Assembly (NCBI GenBank): GCA_002490835.1 | Contig: DKUU01000035.1 | Span: 1-50,781, forward strand | Length of the DNA: 50,781 nt | Direction: 5' to 3' | Origin: Lachnospiraceae bacterium UBA7196 | GTDB taxonomy: Bacteria; Bacillota; Clostridia; Lachnospirales; Lachnospiraceae | Part shown: in pieces, positions 1 to 7,950 of the stretch | How the letters are laid out: each line of letters opens with the position of its first letter | Numbering within the stretch: the stretch's first letter is position 1 | Program-made: the position numbers and the translations under genes | Notes under the pieces: generated by a model | What the model was told of the DNA's origin: nothing | Databases searched by the model: none | The model's input: the letters and a program-made list of their open reading frames with translations, nothing else

Positions 1-2193
1 AGAAACAGAGTGGAATTTAGAGTAAATGAGGACATGAAGGCTTTGAGGGAGGATATTCGTTGAGATAGAAACAGAGTGGAATTTAGAGATTGAATGATTA
101 CATAGGTAAGAAAGGCAGAAATAGTTGAGATAGAAACAGAGTGGAATTTAGAGTTTGGAGTGGCTCGATTTCTTTTCCAAGCATCGGAGTTGAGATAGAA
201 ACAGAGTGGAATTTAGAGCTACATACCGCTGATATTCTGCAAAAATTACAGTCCGTTGAGATAGAAACAGAGTGGAATTTAGAGGCAAAACCAGTCAAGA
301 CATAAAAATCTCACTGGCTCGTTGAGATAGAAACAGAGTGGAATTTAGAGAACGTAAAATCGTGCGGACATTTGTTTGAAGAATCAGTTGAGATAGAAAC
401 AGAGTGGAATTTAGAGAGGTTCGTAAAATTGCAGAAGAACACACGCACAAAGAGTTGAGATAGAAACAGAGTGGAATTTAGAGTGTTCTGCGAGGAACAA
501 GGCATAGAGGACATGCGGGGTTGAGATAGAAACAGAGTGGAATTTAGAGTATATCATCTGAGAGAAATGAAGGTTGGAATTTATGGTTGAGATAGAAACA
601 GAGTGGAATTTAGAGATTAAGGACATGGGCGTTAGATGAAAACTATAATGGTTGAGATAGAAACAGAGTGGAATTTAGAGTTCATCATCTTTTGGATATT
701 TGCCTGCCTCGTAATCGTTGAGATAGAAACAGAGTGGAATTTAGAGTCAAGTCGCTTGGACAGCTTTAATATACTGCGATCAGTTGAGATAGAAACAGAG
801 TGGAATTTAGAGGAAAAGAAATCAGAAGATATAAAAAAGGTCGGCCTTGTTGAGATAGAAACAGAGTGGAATTTAGAGGTGCTTATCTCCTCGTCGTTAA
901 ACAGTGTAGACATGGTTGAGATAGAAACAGAGTGGAATTTAGAGTATTTCAGAGAGTGGGAACTCGTGAACGTGCCGAAAGTTGAGATAGAAACAGAGTG
1001 GAATTTAGAGAACAAACATAGGTACTGGAAAAATATACGAGTTAGTGTTGAGATAGAAACAGAGTGGAATTTAGAGTTGAGGAACAGATGCTTGCCGTCA
1101 GGTACTTTGAGGGTTGAGATAGAAACAGAGTGGAATTTAGAGTTTCCATACGGCACGTATAAGCGTCTTTGCTCGATAGTTGAGATAGAAACAGAGTGGA
1201 ATTTAGAGACGCCTGCCAGTCATACGCCACTGCAATGACACCGGTTGAGATAGAAACAGAGTGGAATTTAGAGTACGAAAGCGTTGATGTAAACGTCGTC
1301 AAGCACAGTGTTGAGATAGAAACAGAGTGGAATTTAGAGTTCTGTGGTCAACCGCATTACATATACTGCATGCCAGTTGAGATAGAAACAGAGTGGAATT
1401 TAGAGGTAAATGTGGTATATATTGAGATATAAGGAAATAGGTTGAAATAGAAACAGAGTGGAATTTAGAGTTCAATGGCCCACTCGTGATCTGTGGGACT
1501 TAACAGTTGAAATAGAAACAGAGTGGAATTTAGAGGCAAAGACAGAGGAAAAGAAAGAAGAGACGGCAGTCGTTGAAATAGAAACAGAGTGGAATTTAGA
1601 GTATCTGGGCTATATCAACTGGTTCGTGCCGATCGGGTTGAAATAGAAACAGAGTGGAATTTAGAGGTAATTCCATTAACCCTTCCCGATGACGTGTACT
1701 GGTTGAAATAGAAACAGAGTGGAATTTAGAGGTGCCACGATCTCATCGTGGAAATTCTGAAACAGAGTTGAAATAGAAACAGAGTGGAATTTAGAGCACA
1801 AGCCACTTGTTCGCAAAACAGGAATCAATAACGTTGAAATAGAAACAGAGTGGAATTTAGAGGTGCTTCTATGAAAATCAGCAGGTTTGCCCTGTTCTCG
1901 TTGAAATAGAAACAGAGTGGAATTTAGAGTATAATTTATCTTCACTCGACACATTCCCCCCTATGTGTTGAAATAGAAACAGAGTGGAATTTAGAGTGAA
2001 ACGCTGGTACCCCATAAAAGAGCGCGTGGAGGGTTGAAATAGAAACAGAGTGGAATTTAGAGCCTGCAGCCAGCCGAGTCTTACCGCGCGCTTGGGCTGG
2101 TTGAAATAGAAACAGAGTGGAATTTAGAGGTAACATAGTGGTTCTCCGCATCCGTCTTTACAAGTTGAAATAGAAACAGAGTTAAATTGAGAC
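1..2193 (+). CRISPR. CRISPR array, trailer-side part, 34 repeats and 33 spacers in view
   Basis: Thirty-nucleotide repeats begin with GTTGA and end with ATTTAGAG. They start at 59, 124, 189, 255, 321, 387 and so on to 2100, separated by unrelated spacers of 34-37 nt (mostly 36). The first copy (1-22) is cut by the window edge. The last (2164-2193) keeps its first 19 bases but is degenerate at its 3' end, which is typical of the trailer end, so the leader and newest spacers should lie to the left. Repeats from 59 to 1376 carry G at position 6 and those from 1441 onward carry A. The length and the 3' end ATTTAGAG (a plausible 8-nt crRNA handle) resemble clostridial type I-B repeats. That typing is inference, since no cas gene is in the window. 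Long reading frames over the array are artefacts of a period near 66 nt. Confidence 0.98.
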
Positions 2194-2382
2194 CGCAAAA
2201 ATGAAGATGAATACGGAGTGTCTGCGGTATGAGGGCAGGAAGGAGAATTTGCGGCGGTCCAAAGCGTGGTAGGAGATGGAAAAAGAGCAGAATGGGCTTG
2301 CAAAAACAAGGGAAGATGATACGCTAAGTACAGTAAAAGAAGAAAAGGGTATAAGAGACTTATAATTGCATATATTAACATG

Positions 2383-2505
2383 GCTTTACCCGAATGATTA
2401 ACTGAGGTGGTAAATTTCGTAGCGACCACACGTCGCTGGTATGACAGGGGAAACCCGAGAGATGTAGGAGAATGCTACGCCTGCCGGTTAATTGTTCGGT
2501 TTAAC
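2383..2505 (+). ncRNA. Candidate structured RNA, family not recognised
   Basis: Between the array and glnA there is no convincing ORF. This stretch holds several short complementary arms: TTTACC (2384-2389) with GGTAAA (2409-2414); CGTAGC (2418-2423) with GCTACG (2474-2479); AGCGAC (2421-2426) with GTCGCT (2432-2437), exclusive with the previous pair; GGG (2448-2450) with CCC (2454-2456); GTTAA (2487-2491) with TTAAC (2501-2505). It could be a regulatory RNA, the end of an old mobile element, or chance. The strand is assumed from the downstream terminator. No known riboswitch consensus was recognised. Confidence 0.3.
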
Positions 2506-2551
2506 ACAAATGGTAAAATAATAAAATGAAATATTGATAACCATAGAGCTT

Positions 2552-2600
2552 AGAGCCGAATTGATCAATTCTTAACAGGATCGATTACACGGCTCTTTTA
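2552..2600 (+). terminator. Rho-independent terminator upstream of glnA
   Basis: AGAGCCG (2552-2558) pairs with CGGCTCT (2590-2596). Inside it AATTGATC (2559-2566) pairs with GATCGATT (2579-2586) with one G-U pair. A run of T follows (2596-2599). It would end transcripts coming from the array or the structured region at 2383-2505. Confidence 0.75.
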
Positions 2601-2685
2601 GTTTGTTTCCGTACCGTGGAATATTTTAAGAAATCCAAAAAGCGAAAGGACGATGTGGTGGCGGCATTGAAAGCCATTTTCAGCC

Positions 2686-2715
2686 TTGACAAAAGAACCG
2701 CAAAACTGATATGAT
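2686..2715 (+). promoter_or_regulatory. Sigma-70 type promoter of glnA
   Basis: TTGACA (2686-2691), an 18-bp spacer and TATGAT (2710-2715) predict a start near 2722, just ahead of the attenuator hairpin and about 90 nt before the glnA start codon. Confidence 0.75.
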
Positions 2716-2728
2716 GATACCCGAACAA

Positions 2729-2768
2729 GGGCGTTCTCACAGGTGCAGAACGCCCTTTACGCATTTTT
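2729..2768 (+). terminator. Attenuator-like hairpin in the glnA leader, possible ANTAR target
   Basis: GGGCGTTCT (2729-2737) pairs perfectly with AGAACGCCC (2747-2755), followed by TTTA and then a run of five T. An extra C-G pair (2738/2745) closes a six-base loop ACAGGT (2739-2744) with A at loop position 1 and G at position 4, the hallmark of ANTAR-recognised hexaloops, leaving C2746 bulged. Because an ANTAR protein is encoded directly after glnA, anti-termination of glnA is a reasonable inference. The usual upstream partner hairpin was not found convincingly. Confidence 0.6.
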
Positions 2769-2812
2769 GTATATAAGCGAGTCGGCAGATATTATGGAAA
2801 GGCAGGTATACT

Positions 2813-4147
2813 ATGAGAAAAAACTATAGCAGAGAGGATATCATAAAACTGGTCGAGGAGGAGGACGTTGAGTTTATCAGACTGCAGTTTACGGATATCT
2901 TCGGCAGTCTGAAAAACGTGGCGGTCACGGCGGGGCAGCTTATAAAGGCGTTGAACAACGAATGCACTTTTGACGCATCCTCGATTGAAGGGTTTGCAAG
3001 CGTTGAGGAATCGGATATGTATCTGTATCCGGATTACAGCACGTTGGAGATTTTCCCGTGGCGGCCCCAGCAGGGGAAGGTGGCGCGGCTCATCTGCGAC
3101 GTATATCGTCCCGACGGGAAGCCTTTTGCGGGGGATCCCCGTTATGTCCTGAAACGGGCGCTTGCGCAGGCGGAGGAAATGGGACTGTCTTTCCGGGCGG
3201 GAGCGGAGTGCGAGTTCTTTTTATTCCATTTAGACGAAAACGGCATGCCGACCACTCTGAGCCATGAGAATGCCGGCTACTTTGACGTAGGACCGGTGGA
3301 TTTCGGGGAGAACGCGAGAAGAGACATGGTGCTTACGCTGGAAGATATGGGCTTTGTGGTAGAGGCGTCGCATCATGACGTGTCGCCGGCCCAGCATGAG
3401 ATCAGTTTTCAATATGACGAGGCGTTGGCCACGGCCGATAATATCATGACCTTTAAGCTGGCGGTCAAGACCATAGCGCGCAGACACGGCCTGCATGCGA
3501 CCTTCATGCCCAAGCCCAAGAGCGGGGTGAACGGCTCCGGAATGCACATCAACATGTCTCTTTTCAAAGACGGGAAAAACCTCTTTGCGAAAAAGGACGG
3601 CGATACGGGGCTTGGCAAAGAAGCGAAATGGTTTTTGGGCGGTATTCTGCGGCATATGCGGGGGATGACGGCTGTCACCAACCCCATTGTCAATTCCTAC
3701 AAACGGCTTGTTCCGGGGTATGAGGCGCCGGTATATCTCTCTTGGAGCGCAAACAACAGAAGCACGCTGATCCGGATCCCGGCCTGCGGGGGAGACAGTG
3801 CGCGGATGGAACTTCGCAGTCCCGATCCTTCGGCGAATCCTTATCTGGTGCTGGCGGCGGTCCTGCAGGCGGGACTTGACGGCATCAAAAAACAGATCGA
3901 GCCGCCGGAGAGTGTGACGGGGAATCTTTTTGGCATGAGCGCGCAGGAACGGCAGCAGAGGGGGATTGAAGCGCTTCCCGGTACGCTGATGGAGGCCATT
4001 CTTTGTATGGAGCAGGACGATTTTATGAGGCAGACACTTGGGGATCATGTGTTTGAGCGGTATATTGCCCTGAAGAAGGAGGAGTGGGATCGTTACCGCC
4101 GTCAGGTAACGGATTGGGAGATCAATGAGTATTTGAATCAGTATTAA
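2813..4147 (+). CDS. glnA: Glutamine synthetase type I
   Basis: Condenses glutamate and ammonia to glutamine with ATP; the main ammonium-assimilating enzyme, a cytoplasmic dodecamer. At 444 residues it has the usual GSI-alpha length. Visible are the DASSIEGF segment (54-61), catalytic glutamates in AECEF (131-135), EASHHD (184-189), the nucleotide-binding KPKSGVNGSGMH (234-245, His245), the flexible-loop Glu in KRLVPGYEAP (297-306), and RSPDPSANPYL near 335. By alignment from memory with B. subtilis GlnA, the feedback-inhibition residue Arg62 is replaced by Ser63 here. Preceded by its own promoter and attenuator, and followed after 54 nt by an ANTAR regulator, suggesting control by transcript anti-termination. 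Confidence 0.97.
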   Translation: MRKNYSREDIIKLVEEEDVEFIRLQFTDIFGSLKNVAVTAGQLIKALNNECTFDASSIEGFASVEESDMYLYPDYSTLEIFPWRPQQGKVARLICDVYRPDGKPFAGDPRYVLKRALAQAEEMGLSFRAGAECEFFLFHLDENGMPTTLSHENAGYFDVGPVDFGENARRDMVLTLEDMGFVVEASHHDVSPAQHEISFQYDEALATADNIMTFKLAVKTIARRHGLHATFMPKPKSGVNGSGMHINMSLFKDGKNLFAKKDGDTGLGKEAKWFLGGILRHMRGMTAVTNPIVNSYKRLVPGYEAPVYLSWSANNRSTLIRIPACGGDSARMELRSPDPSANPYLVLAAVLQAGLDGIKKQIEPPESVTGNLFGMSAQERQQRGIEALPGTLMEAILCMEQDDFMRQTLGDHVFERYIALKKEEWDRYRRQVTDWEINEYLNQY

Positions 4148-4201
4148 ATAACATGCGTTGCATAATATAGATAAGAAGTACGAAAGAAGGGAGGTGAGCG
4201 T

Positions 4202-4750
4202 GTGATCAATATCATAGTGGCCCTGCCGAAGCAGGAGGATGGAAAAAGCATCCGCAATCTGCTGATGAAAAACGGTTTTCAGGTCAACGGGATCTGCACC
4301 ACGGGTTCTCAGGCCCTCAGCAAGCTGGACGAGCTGAATGCCGGCCTTGTGATCTGCAGTTATCGGCTGTCCGATATGATGTACAGTGAATTGCACGCCT
4401 GCCTTCCCAAAGGTTTCGAGATGCTGCTTCTGGCTTCGCGCGATGTGCTGCGTGAATGCGGGGGAAACGATATCATGTGTCTTGCCATGCCGTTCAAGGT
4501 CTTTGATTTCATCAACACGGTGGATATGATGTGTCAGGCCATCGAGCGGCGCAGGAGAAAAGACAGACAAAAGCCAAAGGAGCGAAACAGCGAAGAAGAG
4601 GCGCTGATCGCGGAGGCGAAGGCGCTCTTGATGAATCGAAACCATATGTCGGAGGAGGAGGCTCATCGTTATCTGCAAAAATGCAGCATGGACAGCGGCA
4701 CGAATCTGGTGGAAACGGCGCAGATGGTTCTTGCCATGATGCGGACGTGA
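4202..4750 (+). CDS. ANTAR-domain RNA-binding regulator with pseudo-receiver
   Basis: Starts at GTG behind a strong ribosome site (GGGAGGTGAG). 182 residues. The N-terminal 110 residues have a receiver-like pattern but lack the phosphorylation residues: the acidic pair after the first strand is replaced by ALPKQED, and the acceptor Asp position reads ICSY (about 51-54). A basic linker (116-128) leads to a C-terminal ANTAR helical bundle (about 130-180: EAKALLMNRNHMSEEEAHRYL...TNLVETAQMVL). ANTAR proteins bind hairpin pairs in nascent mRNA and prevent termination. Position after glnA suggests nitrogen control of glnA; the signal is unknown, and phosphorylation is unlikely. Confidence 0.88.
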   Translation: MINIIVALPKQEDGKSIRNLLMKNGFQVNGICTTGSQALSKLDELNAGLVICSYRLSDMMYSELHACLPKGFEMLLLASRDVLRECGGNDIMCLAMPFKVFDFINTVDMMCQAIERRRRKDRQKPKERNSEEEALIAEAKALLMNRNHMSEEEAHRYLQKCSMDSGTNLVETAQMVLAMMRT

Positions 4751-4910
4751 TGCGCATTGGGCGCCCTTGTTTTAATGGTTCTGTGCGGCGGGTAGCTTTT
4801 TTCGTGGAATGGATGTATACTGGAAAGAAGATTGTTGTTTCCTGTCGAAAAGATTGCGGGAAACTGCCATGGCAGGTATGATAGGACAGAAGTTTTGGGA
4901 GAGGGTGCGT

Positions 4911-5744
4911 ATGAGATTTACAAAAATGCAGGGTTGCGGCAACGATTATGTCTATGTTGACGGAAGCCGCGAGCGGATTTTTCAGGAGAAAAAGCCGGAA
5001 CTGGTCCGCCGGCTGAGTGACAGGCATTTTGGGATTGGCGGGGACGGCGTGATCTTCATCAATCCTTCCGACGAGGCGGATTTCGAAATGGAGATGTACA
5101 ACGCGGACGGCACCCGCGCGGAGATGTGCGGCAACGGTATCCGCTGTGTGGGGAAATTTGTCTATGATAAGGGATTGACAAGAAAAACTGACATTACTGT
5201 CATAAGCGCGGGCAAGGTCAAATATCTGACTCTTTTCCTTAAGGAAGGCAAGGTGGACAGCGTAAAGGTCAACATGGGCGCGCCGATTCTTACGGCCAAA
5301 CAGGTGCCGGTGGTCTGCGACGGCGAACAGGCGGTGGACGAGCCGATCCGCGTGGCGGGAAAGGATTACCGAATGACCTGCGTATCCATGGGCAACCCGC
5401 ACGCGGTGGTATTTATGGACGGAGTGGAGGCGCTGGACATTGAAAAGATCGGACCTTACTTTGAGCGGCATGAGCGTTTCCCCAAGCGGACGAATACGGA
5501 GTTTGTGGAAGTGCTTGATGAAAACACGGTGCTGATGCGGGTCTGGGAGCGCGGTACGGGAGAGACGCTGGCCTGCGGCACGGGCGCCTGCGCCACGGCG
5601 GTGGCCTGCATTTTAAACGGTCTGACGAAGGAGCGCGTCACGGTGAAGCTCCTTGGCGGGACGCTTGAGATCTTCTGGGACAGGGAAGCCGATCTGGTCT
5701 ATATGACGGGGCCGGCGAAGACTGTCTTTGAAGGCGAGATATAG
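4911..5744 (+). CDS. dapF: Diaminopimelate epimerase
   Basis: Interconverts LL- and meso-diaminopimelate for lysine and peptidoglycan synthesis, without cofactor. 277 residues. The ATG at 4911 was chosen because the family begins at MRFTKMQGCGNDY and a ribosome site (GAGAGGG) precedes it; the frame is open further upstream without support. The two catalytic cysteines are visible in AEMCGNGIRC (near 73) and LACGTGACAT (near 220). Followed after 89 nt by dapL, the enzyme that makes its substrate, so the pair forms the DapL branch of the pathway. Confidence 0.96.
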   Translation: MRFTKMQGCGNDYVYVDGSRERIFQEKKPELVRRLSDRHFGIGGDGVIFINPSDEADFEMEMYNADGTRAEMCGNGIRCVGKFVYDKGLTRKTDITVISAGKVKYLTLFLKEGKVDSVKVNMGAPILTAKQVPVVCDGEQAVDEPIRVAGKDYRMTCVSMGNPHAVVFMDGVEALDIEKIGPYFERHERFPKRTNTEFVEVLDENTVLMRVWERGTGETLACGTGACATAVACILNGLTKERVTVKLLGGTLEIFWDREADLVYMTGPAKTVFEGEI

Positions 5745-5833
5745 AGATACGACAAGAAACAGGCAATGGAAAATAAGGCAGAGAATCCCAAATAGTTTAC
5801 ATAATGCAAAGCAGAAAGGAATAAATCAATATT

Positions 5834-7048
5834 ATGGTAAAAATCAACGACAATTATCTAAAATTACCCGGCAGCTATCTCTTTTCCACCATCAGCAAAA
5901 AGGTGAACGCCTACGCGGCGGCAAATCCGGACAAGAAGATCATCCGGCTGGGGATCGGCGATGTGACGAGGCCCCTTACCCCGGCCATTATCGGTGCGCT
6001 GCACTCCGCGGTGGACGAGATGGCGGATGAAAAGACGTTCCGGGGTTATGCGCCGGACCTTGGCTATGAGTTTTTGCGTACTGCCATTGCGGAGAATGAT
6101 TACAAGGCAAGGGGCTGCCAGATCGAGGCGGACGAGATCTTTGTCTCCGATGGAGCGAAGTGCGATTCCGGCAATATTCAGGAGATTTTTGCGCTGGACA
6201 ATAAGATCGCGGTCTGCGATCCCGTGTATCCGGTGTATGTGGATACCAACGTGATGGCGGGCAGGACGGGCGTTTACGATGAGAAGACAGGAAATTGGAG
6301 CGACGTCATCTACATGCCCTGCACGCAGGAAAACGGCTTTGCGCCGGAACTGCCAAAGCAGACGCCCGATCTGATCTACCTATGCTTCCCCAACAACCCT
6401 ACGGGTTCTACGATCACAAAGGCTAAACTTCAGGAGTGGGTGGATTACGCCAATAAAAACGGCGCCGTTATCATCTACGATGCTGCCTATGAGGCTTATA
6501 TTTCCGAGGCGGATGTGCCGCACAGCATTTATGAGTGTGAGGGGGCAAGAACCTGCGCGATCGAACTGCATTCCTTCTCCAAGAATGCGGGCTTTACCGG
6601 CGTACGCCTTGGTTATACGGTGGTGCCGAAAGAGCTGAAGGTGGGCGGCACAGCGCTTCACGGCCTTTGGGCAAGACGCCACGGCACAAAGTACAACGGC
6701 GCGCCCTACATCATCCAGAGAGCAGGCGAGGCGGTCTACAGCGAGGCCGGAAAGCGGGAGACGAAGGAATTGGTGGCTTATTATATGAAGAATGCCGCTT
6801 ATATTTTAGACGGGTTAAAGAGTGCGGGCTACTCGGTTTCCGGCGGCGTGAACGCCCCTTATATCTGGCTGAAAGCGCCAAACGGCATGACGAGCTGGGA
6901 GTTTTTTGATTATCTTTTAGAAACGGCAAACGTTGTCGGCACGCCGGGATCGGGCTTTGGTCCAAACGGCGAGACCTATTTCAGGCTGACGGCCTTTGGC
7001 AGTTATGAGAGTACCGTGGAAGCGGTGGATCGCATCAAGAAACTGTAG
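5834..7048 (+). CDS. dapL: LL-diaminopimelate aminotransferase
   Basis: A PLP enzyme that makes LL-diaminopimelate directly from tetrahydrodipicolinate, bypassing the acylated intermediates of the DapD/E routes. 404 residues, usual family length. Visible motifs: N-terminal NDNYLKLPGSYLFSTI, the GIGDVTRPL substrate loop, CFPNNPTGS, the PLP-lysine segment ELHSFSKNAGFTGVRLGY (Lys in FSKN), and RLTAFGS near the C-terminus. Sits directly after dapF in the same direction; the 89-nt gap contains no clear terminator, so co-transcription is likely. Confidence 0.96.
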   Translation: MVKINDNYLKLPGSYLFSTISKKVNAYAAANPDKKIIRLGIGDVTRPLTPAIIGALHSAVDEMADEKTFRGYAPDLGYEFLRTAIAENDYKARGCQIEADEIFVSDGAKCDSGNIQEIFALDNKIAVCDPVYPVYVDTNVMAGRTGVYDEKTGNWSDVIYMPCTQENGFAPELPKQTPDLIYLCFPNNPTGSTITKAKLQEWVDYANKNGAVIIYDAAYEAYISEADVPHSIYECEGARTCAIELHSFSKNAGFTGVRLGYTVVPKELKVGGTALHGLWARRHGTKYNGAPYIIQRAGEAVYSEAGKRETKELVAYYMKNAAYILDGLKSAGYSVSGGVNAPYIWLKAPNGMTSWEFFDYLLETANVVGTPGSGFGPNGETYFRLTAFGSYESTVEAVDRIKKL

Positions 7049-7125
7049 GTTTTAGAAAATGCTGTGTGACTGCCGGTGCTTCACTGATGAGGTGCTGCGG
7101 TTGACATAGAAGAAAGGCATCAGAT

Positions 7126-7764
7126 ATGGATATTTATCTGCTCCGGCATGGAGAGACAGACTGGAATAAAATGCAGCGCTTTCAAGGGCATACGGATACC
7201 CTCTTAAACGAAAAAGGAAGGATTCAGGTGGAGGAGACTGCCCGTAAGATGGCAGATATTGGCATCCGTATGGACGCGATTGTGACAAGTCCCTTAAAGC
7301 GTGCGAAGGAGAGCGCGGCGATCGCGGCCCGTGTGCTGGATTATCCGCAGGAAAAGGTCGCGGTAGAAGAGCTTCTGATCGAACGCTATTTCGGAGAAGG
7401 GGAGGGCATGGCCACTGAGGTGATGAAGGCGAAATATCCCGACTGTGACTACCCGGGTATGGAATCGAAGGAGGAACTGATCCGGCGCGCGGGGCTTGCG
7501 CTGCAAAAGATAACGGAAACATACGGGGATGCGCAGCGGATCCTGCTGGTATCGCACGGGGCGTTTCTCTTTGCGCTGCTGGAGGCGGCGTCCAGAGAGA
7601 AGATCCCTTATCAGGGGCGGGCGGCCTGTCTGAAACAGGGCTGTATTTATCGGATCAGGCACGAGGACGGAGATAATACGTTTGCGGCGTATGATGATGA
7701 GGCGGGGGCATTTACAGAGCTGGATGCGGCCGGCCTTGGCAGAATGGCGAGGATATATCTGTAA
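7126..7764 (+). CDS. Histidine phosphatase (phosphoglycerate mutase-like) family protein
   Basis: 212 residues. The N-terminal LLRHGETDWN carries the phospho-accepting His of the RHG motif. LKRAKESA follows at about 65, and the second catalytic His lies in LLVSHGAF near 145. Family members include phosphoglycerate mutases, alpha-ribazole phosphatases and broad-specificity phosphatases; the substrate cannot be told from sequence. It has its own ribosome site (AGAAAGG) and lies 77 nt after dapL. No neighbour suggests cobalamin synthesis, so a general phosphatase is the safest reading. Confidence 0.85.
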   Translation: MDIYLLRHGETDWNKMQRFQGHTDTLLNEKGRIQVEETARKMADIGIRMDAIVTSPLKRAKESAAIAARVLDYPQEKVAVEELLIERYFGEGEGMATEVMKAKYPDCDYPGMESKEELIRRAGLALQKITETYGDAQRILLVSHGAFLFALLEAASREKIPYQGRAACLKQGCIYRIRHEDGDNTFAAYDDEAGAFTELDAAGLGRMARIYL

Positions 7765-7810
7765 GAAAAGTAGAAATGGGTAGAATCGTGTCGGTATGTA
7801 TGGTATAATA

Positions 7811-7857
7811 AGCGCAGAGTCAGCACTCTGCGCTAAGAGAATTGCTGTGCAATTCTC
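7811..7857 (+). repeat. Two adjacent perfect hairpins in the leader of the SPFH cluster
   Basis: AGCGCAGAGT (7811-7820) pairs with ACTCTGCGCT (7825-7834) around CAGC. GAGAATTGC (7837-7845) pairs with GCAATTCTC (7849-7857) around TGT. A TATAAT (7804-7809) just upstream suggests these hairpins lie at the start of the mRNA for the gene at 7951. No T run follows, so they are not an ordinary terminator. Confidence 0.6.
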
Positions 7858-7950
7858 CTGAAATGGTTTAGTGTACTCGCTTCGGAGAAGTGGTAAAAAA
7901 GCGCAGCCTGTTTATTTAATTAGGAAAATGCGATATGGGGGGAAACTGAC

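Noticed and set aside
98..2151. Many open frames on both strands across the CRISPR array with repeated SKFHSVSIST or VEIETEWNLE
   Set aside because: They arise from translating the 30-nt repeats at a near 66-nt period; none has a ribosome site or a known domain.
2124..2429. Reverse-strand frame of 101 codons past the array end
   Set aside because: It includes the last repeats, lacks a ribosome site and resembles no protein.
3230..4678. Reverse-strand frame of 482 codons opposite glnA and the ANTAR gene
   Set aside because: It is the mirror of two clearly assigned genes and has no recognisable domain.
4751..4910. Possible terminator around the GGGCGCCC palindrome between the ANTAR gene and dapF
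   Set aside because: The stem is too short and its T run poorly placed; I cannot support a terminator there.
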